From an uncultured Haemophilus sp. (GTDB lineage Bacteria > Pseudomonadota > Gammaproteobacteria > Enterobacterales > Pasteurellaceae): DNA of 8,462 bases. The position numbers were made by a program, and so were the translations under genes. Below are positions 1 to 5,347 of this stretch, piece after piece. Under the pieces are notes generated by a model, which saw nothing but the letters and a program-made list of their open reading frames with translations, was not told the DNA's origin and ran no database searches. Numbering within the stretch: position 1 is the stretch's first letter; each line of letters starts with the position of its first letter. Where the stretch lies: positions 1-8,462 of the forward strand of contig CAUGKJ010000030.1 of assembly GCA_959600045.1 (NCBI GenBank), in the 5' to 3' direction.

Positions 1-1011
1 AAAATCCCGTCCCATTTTTCCCCAAGAGGCTAAAAGCGGATTTCCGCTGAACAATTCTTCTTGTTGATTGGTGTAATCAAGATCAGCAGGTTCCCATGAC
101 ACTTGCTCGGCTGAAATTAAAGGCTTCACATCGTTGCTTTCCTGCACGAAACGCTGTCTTTCTAATAAATAGGATTTACTCAGATCTCGCAAGTCACCCC
201 AATATTCTTGACATGGATTGTTGAAGAATAAATGCACATCTGTTTTAGCTGAAATACCTTGGAAAATATTGAGATAAACCGTTGGCAATGCAGGGATACC
301 AAAAATAAAAATACGTTCTGGTAAGTTGAGCGTCGCATTGGGATCACAACATAATGCTAAAAATTGTTGATTGAGTGCAGCACGATGCTTTGCTTTTCCA
401 CCGAAATCACGTTGGACATCATCCACCAAGGCTCGCCATAAAATTCCCTGCCAGTGAATATTGCCTTTAATTTGAGAAAGAAAGGTAGGATTTAATGCCG
501 AAAGCCCCTGCTTTTGCTGATTAATTTGTGCCAAGATTTTTTCATCGCTATTTTCTTCCCATGCAGCAATCCATTCGGGGCGATAGACGAGATATTGGTC
601 AAATAAATCGGCAACTTTTAGGCTTAATTGATAAAGTTTTTGCTGTTCTGATGCCGGTGAGGACGCTAAATATTTTTTTAATGGTTCAAATTCTTTTTGC
701 TGTAAAAAGGTAGGGATTAATCGCATTAATCGCCATAACGTTGAATCTTTTTCAAAAGGGTTTTGCGTGGAAACATTCGGCAAATTATCGGCGTAAAGTT
801 TCCAAATAAAACTGGAAGGCATAGGGAATTGGAAATTCGCTGCAACGCCGCGTTTTTTAGCAATTTCCATTTGCAACCATTGTGCCATACCAGGGCTTTG
901 CACCAACACAATGTCAGATTGAAACGGATCATGTTGCGGTAAATTTTCCAACAGCGAAACTAAAATATCCTTTTGAATTTCTGGTTGGTTTGAATAATAA
1001 GTAACGAACAA
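1..1011 (-). CDS. recC: RecC subunit of exonuclease V (RecBCD), N-terminal part, cut by the window edge
   Basis: This is the first 337 codons of a family of about 1,100 residues. The frame is open from 1011 to the left edge, and the rest of the gene lies outside the window. RecC is the RecBCD subunit that holds the split DNA strands and scans for Chi during double-strand-break repair and recombination of incoming DNA. By translation I see MFVTYYSNQPEIQ at the start, then DIVLVQSPGMAQWLQ, NFQFPMPSSFIW and, near the edge, NPLLASWGKMGRDF. All match conserved blocks of E. coli RecC in the same order. The chosen start is a TTG (1011-1009), preceded by the purine stretch AAAAGGG seven bases upstream. 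No in-frame ATG lies nearby. It follows comQ by 37 bp with no visible terminator, so co-transcription with the competence genes is likely. Identity is very sure and the start fairly sure. Confidence 0.95.
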   Translation of the reverse strand, partial: MFVTYYSNQPEIQKDILVSLLENLPQHDPFQSDIVLVQSPGMAQWLQMEIAKKRGVAANFQFPMPSSFIWKLYADNLPNVSTQNPFEKDSTLWRLMRLIPTFLQQKEFEPLKKYLASSPASEQQKLYQLSLKVADLFDQYLVYRPEWIAAWEENSDEKILAQINQQKQGLSALNPTFLSQIKGNIHWQGILWRALVDDVQRDFGGKAKHRAALNQQFLALCCDPNATLNLPERIFIFGIPALPTVYLNIFQGISAKTDVHLFFNNPCQEYWGDLRDLSKSYLLERQRFVQESNDVKPLISAEQVSWEPADLDYTNQQEELFSGNPLLASWGKMGRDF

Positions 1012-1025
1012 AGTAACGCCCTTTT
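1009..1025 (-). promoter_or_regulatory. Ribosome-binding site and TTG start of recC
   Basis: On the minus strand AAAAGGG (1025-1019) is followed after seven bases by TTG (1011-1009), which opens directly into the RecC frame. In-frame codons upstream of it (GGC GTT ACT) are not starts. This decides the start of recC as a weak, non-ATG codon. Confidence 0.6.
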
Positions 1026-1048
1026 GAAAGCAAAAACAATGCGTTATT

Positions 1049-1351
1049 TTACTCGGTTTTCAATAAAAATTCACCTTGAGGATAGCGTATATTCACTTGA
1101 TGATAACTGCATTGAATTGCGAATTGAATGCCATTTTGTTGTACGCTATTTTCACAAGACAAGCCTAAAAACTGACGTTGAGCCTGATTCTCAGCAATTT
1201 GAATCGCCTGAAATTCTTGAAAAATCCTGACCGCACTTTTCCTTTGCTCCGTCGTCCATCGGTTAAAGATCAAAAATAACCCACTGAAAATCGATAAGGC
1301 TAATAAAAGGGACATTAACGACATCCCTTTATTCACGTTGATCTTGTGCAC
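1049..1351 (-). CDS. comQ: ComQ, small minor pseudopilin-like competence protein
   Basis: A 100-residue protein with a type IV prepilin-like leader: short basic peptide ending NKG, then hydrophobic MSLMSLLLALSIFSGLFLIF (residues about 10-28). Cleavage by the prepilin peptidase is expected after Gly9. The usual Glu at mature position 5 is replaced by Ser. Cys66 and Cys81 could form a periplasmic disulfide. It is last in the com run, right before recC, the place of ppdC in E. coli and of ComQ in H. influenzae. The GTG start at 1351 lies inside comP (23 bp overlap) and has GGAG eight bases upstream. A second GTG at 1336 would give a shorter leader, MNKG, but has a poor ribosome-binding site. An uptake sequence at 1230-1238 lies within the gene. 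The role in DNA uptake is inferred from family and context. Confidence 0.85.
   Translation of the reverse strand: MHKINVNKGMSLMSLLLALSIFSGLFLIFNRWTTEQRKSAVRIFQEFQAIQIAENQAQRQFLGLSCENSVQQNGIQFAIQCSYHQVNIRYPQGEFLLKTE
1230..1238 (-). repeat. DNA uptake signal sequence in comQ
   Basis: Exact AAGTGCGGT on the minus strand, coding for part of KSAVR in ComQ. The type marks the Haemophilus influenzae clade. Confidence 0.9.
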
Positions 1352-2015
1352 TTAAATCACTCCAACTTTTATCCACCAAACGCCATTGGCTATATTCTTG
1401 TACGAGTTTTGTCACTACGGCTTTACCGTAAGCCACCGTCACGCTCTCCTCTAACTTAAGCGAACCACCTGTAATCACTGCACCACTTATTCGTCCTTTG
1501 CCGGTTAAAGTTAAATCCCTTTCTGCTAACAAAATGCCACTCACATTCCCTTTAATTTCTAATTGGTTTTGCGTTATCCAATACACTTGTGGTGTTTTTT
1601 GAGCAGTTAAAGTAGTATCTACTTTCACAAAGTGCGGTTGAAAATCAGCTTGTTTTTCGCTGGAAATAAAATCTCGCAGCATATTTTCATTAATGCCTTT
1701 TGTGGGCGATTTCTTAAATAACTCTGCTCGTTTACACCAAACAGAATAGGCGACTTTATCCTCTGCCCCTGAAGACTCGAAAAAGACTTGTTTCACTTTT
1801 TCAGCACCATTTAAAGGCAAGTTTTGGCAAATATGCGTTTGTTGTTGCTGACTGATTTTCTGTAACGCAAGGCCTTGTTCTACATAATATTTTCGCTGAC
1901 TCATTTGAGCTCGAAAAAACGCAAAGATCTGTTCATCAAATAATAAGATCAGCGCCAATAAGCCTGAAAGTAAAATCAGTGCCGTCAGTGTCACAATCCC
2001 TTTTTTCATGATCAT
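1329..2015 (-). CDS. comP: ComP, pilus-associated competence protein
   Basis: A 228-residue protein. It begins with a short leader MIMKKG and a hydrophobic segment IVTLTALILLSGLLALILLF (residues 7-26) that looks like a class III prepilin signal lacking the Glu at mature position 5 (Thr there). A Gln-rich, helical-looking stretch follows (about 35-60). Cys63 and Cys94 may pair. The last third (about 150-205) is Gly/Val-rich with evenly spaced short strands, which suggests a beta-rich or beta-solenoid fold; this is inference. The ATG at 2015 overlaps the comO stop as ATGA. A second ATG at 2009 has better spacing from AAGAAG and gives the leader MKKG, so the true start may be two codons later. 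It fills the ygdB slot of the E. coli ppd cluster. It is presumably a minor component of the DNA-uptake pilus in the inner membrane/periplasm. An uptake sequence lies at 1630-1638. Confidence 0.85.
   Translation of the reverse strand: MIMKKGIVTLTALILLSGLLALILLFDEQIFAFFRAQMSQRKYYVEQGLALQKISQQQQTHICQNLPLNGAEKVKQVFFESSGAEDKVAYSVWCKRAELFKKSPTKGINENMLRDFISSEKQADFQPHFVKVDTTLTAQKTPQVYWITQNQLEIKGNVSGILLAERDLTLTGKGRISGAVITGGSLKLEESVTVAYGKAVVTKLVQEYSQWRLVDKSWSDLSAQDQRE
1630..1638 (+). repeat. DNA uptake signal sequence in comP
   Basis: Exact AAGTGCGGT on the plus strand, antisense to comP codons for QPHF, followed by an A/T-rich stretch as in the extended consensus. Confidence 0.9.
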
Positions 2016-2737
2016 TCTTCTTGATTTAATAAAGGCACTACAAGCGAAGTTTCATATTGAATATGCTTATATGCGGCAAGATGCCCTGTGAGTTTAATTT
2101 CAATCCCTTTCCCTGCCTTTAACCAATCAAAACGTAATTGAGAAATCTCAAACTCTTTTTCATCCAATAAATCAGTCCATCCACCACCAGCGTTACAAGT
2201 AGATTGCGCTAAGGCTCGCTGACACTCTGCTGAGCGACAATCTGCATTTACTGCATTTTTGTAGGTTTGTTTGGTTTCGATCATTTTGCCGTTAAGTTTG
2301 TAACCAAATAGCTCTTTTTCGATATTTTTTGCCACATTTTTAACGCCATTTACACAGGTATTTTTTGTGTATTTTTCACCAATACAACCATTGCTATTCA
2401 AATCATAAAAAAATAAAACACAGCTATTTGATGGAGCATTGTCTGCTTGAGCAATGGTTATTGCTGTGCCCTTTTCGTCTAATTCGAATAAAGCGAGATT
2501 ATCTTCAATAAGTTTTGGGTTTGCGGCTCGAAAGCCTACGCGACGCAGATCTTTCCCGATGAGTTGAATTGTACGTTGTAATTCCGCTTGTAATTTGAGT
2601 TGTAACATTAAACGCTGATTTTGCTGTTGAGTTTGGGCATAAAACTGTGCAACCAATAACAATAATAATGCGGATAAGCCGAGTGAAATTAATAAGCTCA
2701 CCAATGTTTCGCCTTTTAATGGTTTCATCTTGTACAT
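2012..2737 (-). CDS. comO: ComO, minor pseudopilin of the competence pilus (PpdB-like)
   Basis: A 241-residue protein with leader MYKMKPLKG, then ETLVSLLISLGLSALLLLLV (residues 10-29), the N-terminal helix of a type IV pilin-like protein. Position 5 of the predicted mature form is Ser, not Glu. The periplasmic part has six cysteines (106, 118, 128, 167, 172, 181), suggesting three disulfides. It also has the loop YDLNSNGC (111-118), whose D-x-N-x-N-G spacing resembles calcium-binding loops. The gene overlaps comN: the ATG at 2737 lies 13 bases inside it. Another ATG at 2728 forms an ATGA overlap with the comN stop and would give leader MKPLKG. Neither has a strong ribosome-binding site, so translational coupling is likely. 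It corresponds to ppdB in E. coli. Two overlapping Chi-like octamers lie within the gene (2181-2191). Confidence 0.87.
   Translation of the reverse strand: MYKMKPLKGETLVSLLISLGLSALLLLLVAQFYAQTQQQNQRLMLQLKLQAELQRTIQLIGKDLRRVGFRAANPKLIEDNLALFELDEKGTAITIAQADNAPSNSCVLFFYDLNSNGCIGEKYTKNTCVNGVKNVAKNIEKELFGYKLNGKMIETKQTYKNAVNADCRSAECQRALAQSTCNAGGGWTDLLDEKEFEISQLRFDWLKAGKGIEIKLTGHLAAYKHIQYETSLVVPLLNQEE
2181..2191 (-). other. Two overlapping Chi-like octamers in comO
   Basis: The minus strand reads GCTGGTGGTGG, which contains GCTGGTGG and, three bases on, GGTGGTGG. Both fit the H. influenzae Chi form GNTGGTGG, and the first is also the E. coli Chi. Chi is where RecBCD switches from degrading DNA to loading RecA. 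The bases also encode Ala-Gly-Gly in ComO, so chance cannot be excluded. Confidence 0.5.
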
Positions 2738-3243
2738 GCACTCGCCGCTTGATTAGACTTTAATTTGATACTACCCACATTGAAAAAAGAGAACAATGTA
2801 CGATGCTCTTCAGCCTGCAACATAAAGCAATTCGTTTCCATGGTATTTCTTGCCCCATTAAATTTTACCGCCACTTCTGACGGATATAATTTAGGGCCTA
2901 TCAGCATCGTTTTTCCTTCAAAATAGGGATAGTAAAAATGCGCATAAAGGTTTTTAGGACAATTCTGGGGATGAAAACAATCACAAAAATGATCGCTTTT
3001 TACTTGAGCAGTGATACACCAACGTTGATTCGCCCTATCTTGATTGACCAAAATAAACCAAATCGCTGATGAGTTTTCTGCCCTCGCTTGAATATTACGT
3101 AAGAAAAAATAAAGCCGTTGTTGCTCTTTTTCGAGAAAATATTTGGGATCGTTTTTCTGCCATTTGGGTAATGCAAACGTCAACGTTAAGCTTAAAATAA
3201 ATAATACAATCAAGGTTTCTAATAAGGTTATCCCTTTATACAT
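2725..3243 (-). CDS. comN: ComN, minor pseudopilin, first gene of the competence operon (PpdA-like)
   Basis: A 172-residue protein with a classical type IV prepilin leader. MYKG is followed by ITLLETLIVLFILSLTLTFA, with cleavage expected after Gly4 and the conserved Glu at mature position 5. It is the only one of the four cluster proteins that keeps this Glu. The globular part has six cysteines (76, 87, 89, 95, 139, 170), including a CDC pair, and the motifs RNIQARAENS and FFNVGSI that I recognise from H. influenzae ComN. The ATG at 3243 has AAGAAGG six bases upstream. Transcription should be controlled by the CRP-S site at 3310-3331, so the gene is expected to be silent until CRP-cAMP and Sxy induce competence. 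It heads the comN-comO-comP-comQ(-recC) run and corresponds to E. coli ppdA. A role in assembling the DNA-uptake pilus is known for the family; no enzymatic function is expected. Confidence 0.9.
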   Translation of the reverse strand: MYKGITLLETLIVLFILSLTLTFALPKWQKNDPKYFLEKEQQRLYFFLRNIQARAENSSAIWFILVNQDRANQRWCITAQVKSDHFCDCFHPQNCPKNLYAHFYYPYFEGKTMLIGPKLYPSEVAVKFNGARNTMETNCFMLQAEEHRTLFSFFNVGSIKLKSNQAASACTR

Positions 3244-3261
3244 AAAATGCCTTCTTTTTTG

Positions 3262-3270
3262 ACCGCACTT
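3262..3270 (-). repeat. DNA uptake signal sequence in the comN leader
   Basis: Exact AAGTGCGGT on the minus strand, with its A/T-rich extension running through the comN ribosome-binding site to the start codon. It lies between the CRP-S site and comN. Confidence 0.9.
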
Positions 3271-3309
3271 TAAAATTCCTTCAGAAGAAAGCCAAATTTA
3301 CTACTTTAT

Positions 3310-3331
3310 TTTTGCGATACTGATCGCAAAT
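3310..3331 (-). promoter_or_regulatory. CRP-S (competence regulatory element) upstream of comN
   Basis: The core TGCGA-N6-TCGCA lies inside a near-perfect 22-bp palindrome with T-rich and A-rich ends. This is the CRP-S form, which differs from ordinary CRP sites by C/G in place of T/A in TGTGA-N6-TCACA and needs Sxy (TfoX) as well as CRP-cAMP. Its centre is about 77 bp upstream of the comN ATG, on the expected side of a competence operon. I do not see a convincing -10 hexamer for comN, so the start of transcription is not assigned. Confidence 0.92.
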
Positions 3332-3340
3332 TTCCTTTAA

Positions 3341-3360
3341 AAAACGTGAAAAACCGTGAA
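3341..3360 (+). repeat. Tandem 10-bp repeat between the two divergent promoters
   Basis: Two adjacent decamers, AAAACGTGAA and AAACCGTGAA, differ at one base. They sit between the CRP-S site and the suhB promoter, one helical turn apart. They could be a protein-binding site or simple A-rich sequence; no factor is assigned. Confidence 0.4.
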
Positions 3361-3374
3361 TTAAACATTTTCAA

Positions 3375-3403
3375 CTGGCTATTTACTAAAACTCCCTTAT
3401 AAT
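3375..3403 (+). promoter_or_regulatory. Predicted sigma-70 promoter of suhB
   Basis: A perfect -10 hexamer TATAAT (3398-3403) is preceded, with 17 bp spacing, by CTGGCT (3375-3380), which matches only three of six -35 positions. Transcription would start near 3410 and give a leader of about 33 bases. The weak -35 suggests dependence on other factors or on the A-rich DNA upstream. Confidence 0.6.
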
Positions 3404-3417
3404 AGGCGACCTATTAT
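3399..3417 (+). repeat. Perfect inverted repeat over the suhB -10 element
   Basis: ATAATAGG, a three-base centre CGA, and CCTATTAT form an 8-3-8 perfect inverted repeat. It overlaps five bases of the -10 hexamer and the expected transcription start. Because it straddles the start point it would not form a complete RNA hairpin, so a DNA operator is the likelier reading if it is functional. Confidence 0.6.
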
Positions 3418-3418
3418 C

Positions 3419-3430
3419 TGTTCTTTAAAA
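3419..3430 (+). promoter_or_regulatory. boxA-like element in the suhB leader
   Basis: TGTTCTTTAAAA matches the rRNA-leader boxA TGCTCTTTAACA at 10 of 12 positions. It lies in the predicted 5' leader, just two bases before GGTGGA, the ribosome-binding site of suhB. BoxA RNA binds NusB/NusE, and in E. coli a boxA next to the suhB ribosome-binding site mediates feedback repression by the Nus/SuhB complex. The same arrangement here suggests conserved autoregulation. Confidence 0.72.
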
Positions 3431-3442
3431 TCTGGTGGAAAT

Positions 3443-4243
3443 ATGAATCCAATGTTAAATATCGCTATTCGTGCGGCACGAAGAGCGGGCAACGTGATTG
3501 CTAAAAACTATGAGCGCCGTGATGACATCCAAACAAGTAAAAAAGGTATTAATGATTATGTGACCAGCGTCGATAAAGCCGCTGAAGCAGAGATCATTGA
3601 AATCATTCAAAAATCTTATCCTGATCATACAATTATCAGTGAAGAACGTGGTGCATTAGAAGGCAAAGACAGTGATATTCAATGGGTGATTGATCCACTA
3701 GATGGCACAACCAACTTCGTAAAAGGTTTGCCACATTTCTCTGTTTCTATTGCTATCCGTGTAAAAAACCGTACCGAAGTGGGTGTGGTTTACGATCCTA
3801 TTCGTAATGAATTATTCACTGCTGTGCGTGGTGAAGGCGCAAAATTAAATGAAGTGCGTTTACGTGTAGATAGCCAAAATGAACTTAACGGGGCGATTTT
3901 AGCCACCGGTTTCCCATTCAAACAACCAAGCTTAATGCCAACTCAATTTGCCATCATGAATAACTTAATTGATGAAGCAGCAGATTTCCGTCGTACAGGT
4001 TCTGCCGCATTAGACCTTTGCTATGTAGCATCCGGTCGCGTTGACGGTTATTTCGAAATGGGCTTAAAACCTTGGGATTGCGCAGCGGGTGATTTAATCG
4101 TGCGTGAAGCCGGCGGTTTAGTGTGTGATTTCAATGCGGGTCACGGCTATTTACGCTCAGGCAATATCGTGGCTGCACCAGCACGTATTTTAAAAGAAAT
4201 GCTAAATAAAATTCAGCCTTGCTTAACCGAACAAGTGAAGTAA
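3443..4243 (+). CDS. suhB: SuhB, inositol-1-monophosphatase family protein and Nus-factor partner
   Basis: A full-length 266-residue protein (E. coli SuhB is 267) that aligns from MNPMLNIAIRAARRAGN onward. The metal-dependent phosphatase motifs are intact: Glu67 in ISEERG, DPLDGTTNF with Asp84 and Asp87, and WDCAAGD with Asp212. Family chemistry is Mg2+-dependent hydrolysis of inositol monophosphates. The main cell role known in E. coli is different: binding NusA and the boxA antitermination complex for rRNA synthesis and ribosome assembly. The FRRTGSAALDL block, with the two arginines at 183-184, is present. The ATG at 3443 follows GGTGGA. The gene is alone on the plus strand, divergent from comN and convergent with bioB, with its own promoter and a terminator just downstream. 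The boxA-like leader points to feedback control. The gene name is certain; which role dominates in this organism is inferred. Confidence 0.96.
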   Translation: MNPMLNIAIRAARRAGNVIAKNYERRDDIQTSKKGINDYVTSVDKAAEAEIIEIIQKSYPDHTIISEERGALEGKDSDIQWVIDPLDGTTNFVKGLPHFSVSIAIRVKNRTEVGVVYDPIRNELFTAVRGEGAKLNEVRLRVDSQNELNGAILATGFPFKQPSLMPTQFAIMNNLIDEAADFRRTGSAALDLCYVASGRVDGYFEMGLKPWDCAAGDLIVREAGGLVCDFNAGHGYLRSGNIVAAPARILKEMLNKIQPCLTEQVK

Positions 4244-4251
4244 GCCTCAAT

Positions 4252-4282
4252 AAAAAGTGCGGTAGATTTCACCGCACTTTTT
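4252..4282 (+). terminator. Bidirectional terminator made of two inverted uptake sequences
   Basis: A perfect 12-bp stem (AAAAAGTGCGGT / ACCGCACTTTTT) encloses a 7-base loop AGATTTC and runs into a T tract. It lies 8 bp after the suhB stop and 6 bp after the convergent bioB stop. The A and T tracts at either side make it an intrinsic terminator for both genes. Each stem arm contains a full 9-bp uptake signal sequence, a common arrangement in Haemophilus. Confidence 0.93.
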
Positions 4283-4288
4283 TTATGA

Positions 4289-5176
4289 CTAATTTCTGTC
4301 GAGTGGCTTTCTATTTTCTTCCGTTTCCGGCTCAAGATCCAATTTAGCCATAAGAAGTTGATCGCCATCTTCTTCTGGGTTGCCTGTCACCAACAATTTA
4401 TCCCCATAGAAAATCGAATTTGCTCCCGCCATAAAACACATGGCTTGCATTTCTTCACTCATACCTTGACGACCTGCAGAAAGGCGAACATAACTTTTTG
4501 GCATGGTAATACGTGCAACGGCAATGGTGCGAACAAATTCTGTCCAATCTAAATCAGCTGCATCAGCCATTGGCGTGCCTTCCACTTTCACTAATTGGTT
4601 AATCGGCACTGACTCCGGCTGAGGATCAAGATTTGCCAAACTTGCAATAAGGCCTGCTCGCTCTTTACGGGTTTCATTCATACCCACAATACCACCACAG
4701 CAAACTTTTAAACCGGCTTGACGCACTTTTCCTAATGTACTTAAACGATCATCAAAACGGCGTGTACCAATGACATTGTGATAATTCTCTGGCGCCGTAT
4801 CAAGATTGTGGTTGTAATAATCCAATCCTGCATCTTTTAACTCTTCCGCCATACCATCTTGCAACAAACCAAAAGTACCACACGTTTCTAAGCCAATATC
4901 TTTTACCGCACGAATAATCGCCGTCACTTTTTCCATATCTTTAGGCTTAGGACCACGCCATGCTGCGCCCATACAAAAACGCCCTGCACCACGTGCTTTA
5001 GCAATTTTAGCTTTTTCGACAATTTCATCAATATCCAAGATCTGCTGATTTTGTACACCTGTTTGATAACGCGCTGATTGAGGACAATAGCCACAATCCT
5101 CTGGACAACCACCCGTTTTAATCGACATCAACGTCGATAACTGTATCGCGCCAGGGTTGAAATGCTCTCGATGCAC
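4289..5176 (-). CDS. bioB: Biotin synthase BioB, with a disrupted 5' end
   Basis: A radical-SAM enzyme that inserts sulfur into dethiobiotin, the last step of biotin synthesis. In this 295-codon frame the 4Fe-4S motif CPEDCGYC gives Cys24, Cys28 and Cys31. The 2Fe-2S ligands are Cys68, Cys99, Cys159 and Arg231. All sit exactly 29 positions before their E. coli counterparts, so the catalytic core is intact. The only usable in-frame start is the GTG at 5176, which encodes the residue matching Val30 of E. coli BioB. The same frame continues upstream with clear BioB similarity ([20 protein letters not shown]) back to 5245 but contains no ATG, GTG or TTG before a stop at 5287-5285. The well-placed ATG at 5274 is in another frame. 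A small indel between 5246 and 5271, real or a sequencing error, best explains this. Function is certain for the family; activity of this copy is uncertain. Confidence 0.9.
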   Translation of the reverse strand: MHREHFNPGAIQLSTLMSIKTGGCPEDCGYCPQSARYQTGVQNQQILDIDEIVEKAKIAKARGAGRFCMGAAWRGPKPKDMEKVTAIIRAVKDIGLETCGTFGLLQDGMAEELKDAGLDYYNHNLDTAPENYHNVIGTRRFDDRLSTLGKVRQAGLKVCCGGIVGMNETRKERAGLIASLANLDPQPESVPINQLVKVEGTPMADAADLDWTEFVRTIAVARITMPKSYVRLSAGRQGMSEEMQAMCFMAGANSIFYGDKLLVTGNPEEDGDQLLMAKLDLEPETEENRKPLDRN

Positions 5177-5274
5177 TTGAGCTGCACGATAGACTAATTC
5201 TAAAAAAGGGGTTTCAAATAGCGCTTCGACTTTACAAACAGACCAATAAGCTGTACTACATTTGTTGTGGTCAT
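5177..5274 (-). other. bioB: Out-of-frame 5' segment of bioB with ribosome-binding site and ATG
   Basis: GAGGAA (5286-5281), then six bases, then ATG at 5274-5272 is the best translation start here. Its frame gives [11 protein letters not shown] and stops at TAG 5202-5200 after 24 codons. The BioB-like residues (Trp to Gln-Val, codons from 5245) lie in the -1 frame and align without gaps to E. coli BioB residues 7-30. One base gained, for example restoring CTTTATTGG from CTTATTGG near 5246-5250, would join the ATG to the full protein. The segment also carries most of the thiQ-bioB gap with no clear promoter. Confidence 0.65.
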
Positions 5275-5347
5275 TATATTTTCCTCATTTAAGCTATGTC
5301 GCTTTTATTAAGTTGAGCATATTACTCTACAATATGATAAAAAGAGA

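Noticed and set aside
528..932. Short ORFs on both strands in the recC region, such as a 61-codon plus-strand ORF at 528-713
   Set aside because: They lie over codons of the RecC reading frame, which shows continuous family similarity; they are shadows.
5200..5274. A 24-codon ORF before bioB as a regulatory leader peptide or programmed -1 frameshift at the T6 run
   Set aside because: BioB-like residues are already encoded in the other frame upstream of the T run, so a shift at T6 would lose them. No runs of regulatory codons or stem-loop structure are seen.
5306..5336. Possible bioB promoter or BirA-like operator (TTGTAG..TAATAA, partly symmetric TTG..CAA)
   Set aside because: The -35 matches only three of six positions and the symmetry is poor compared with known BirA operators. 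I cannot support either call.
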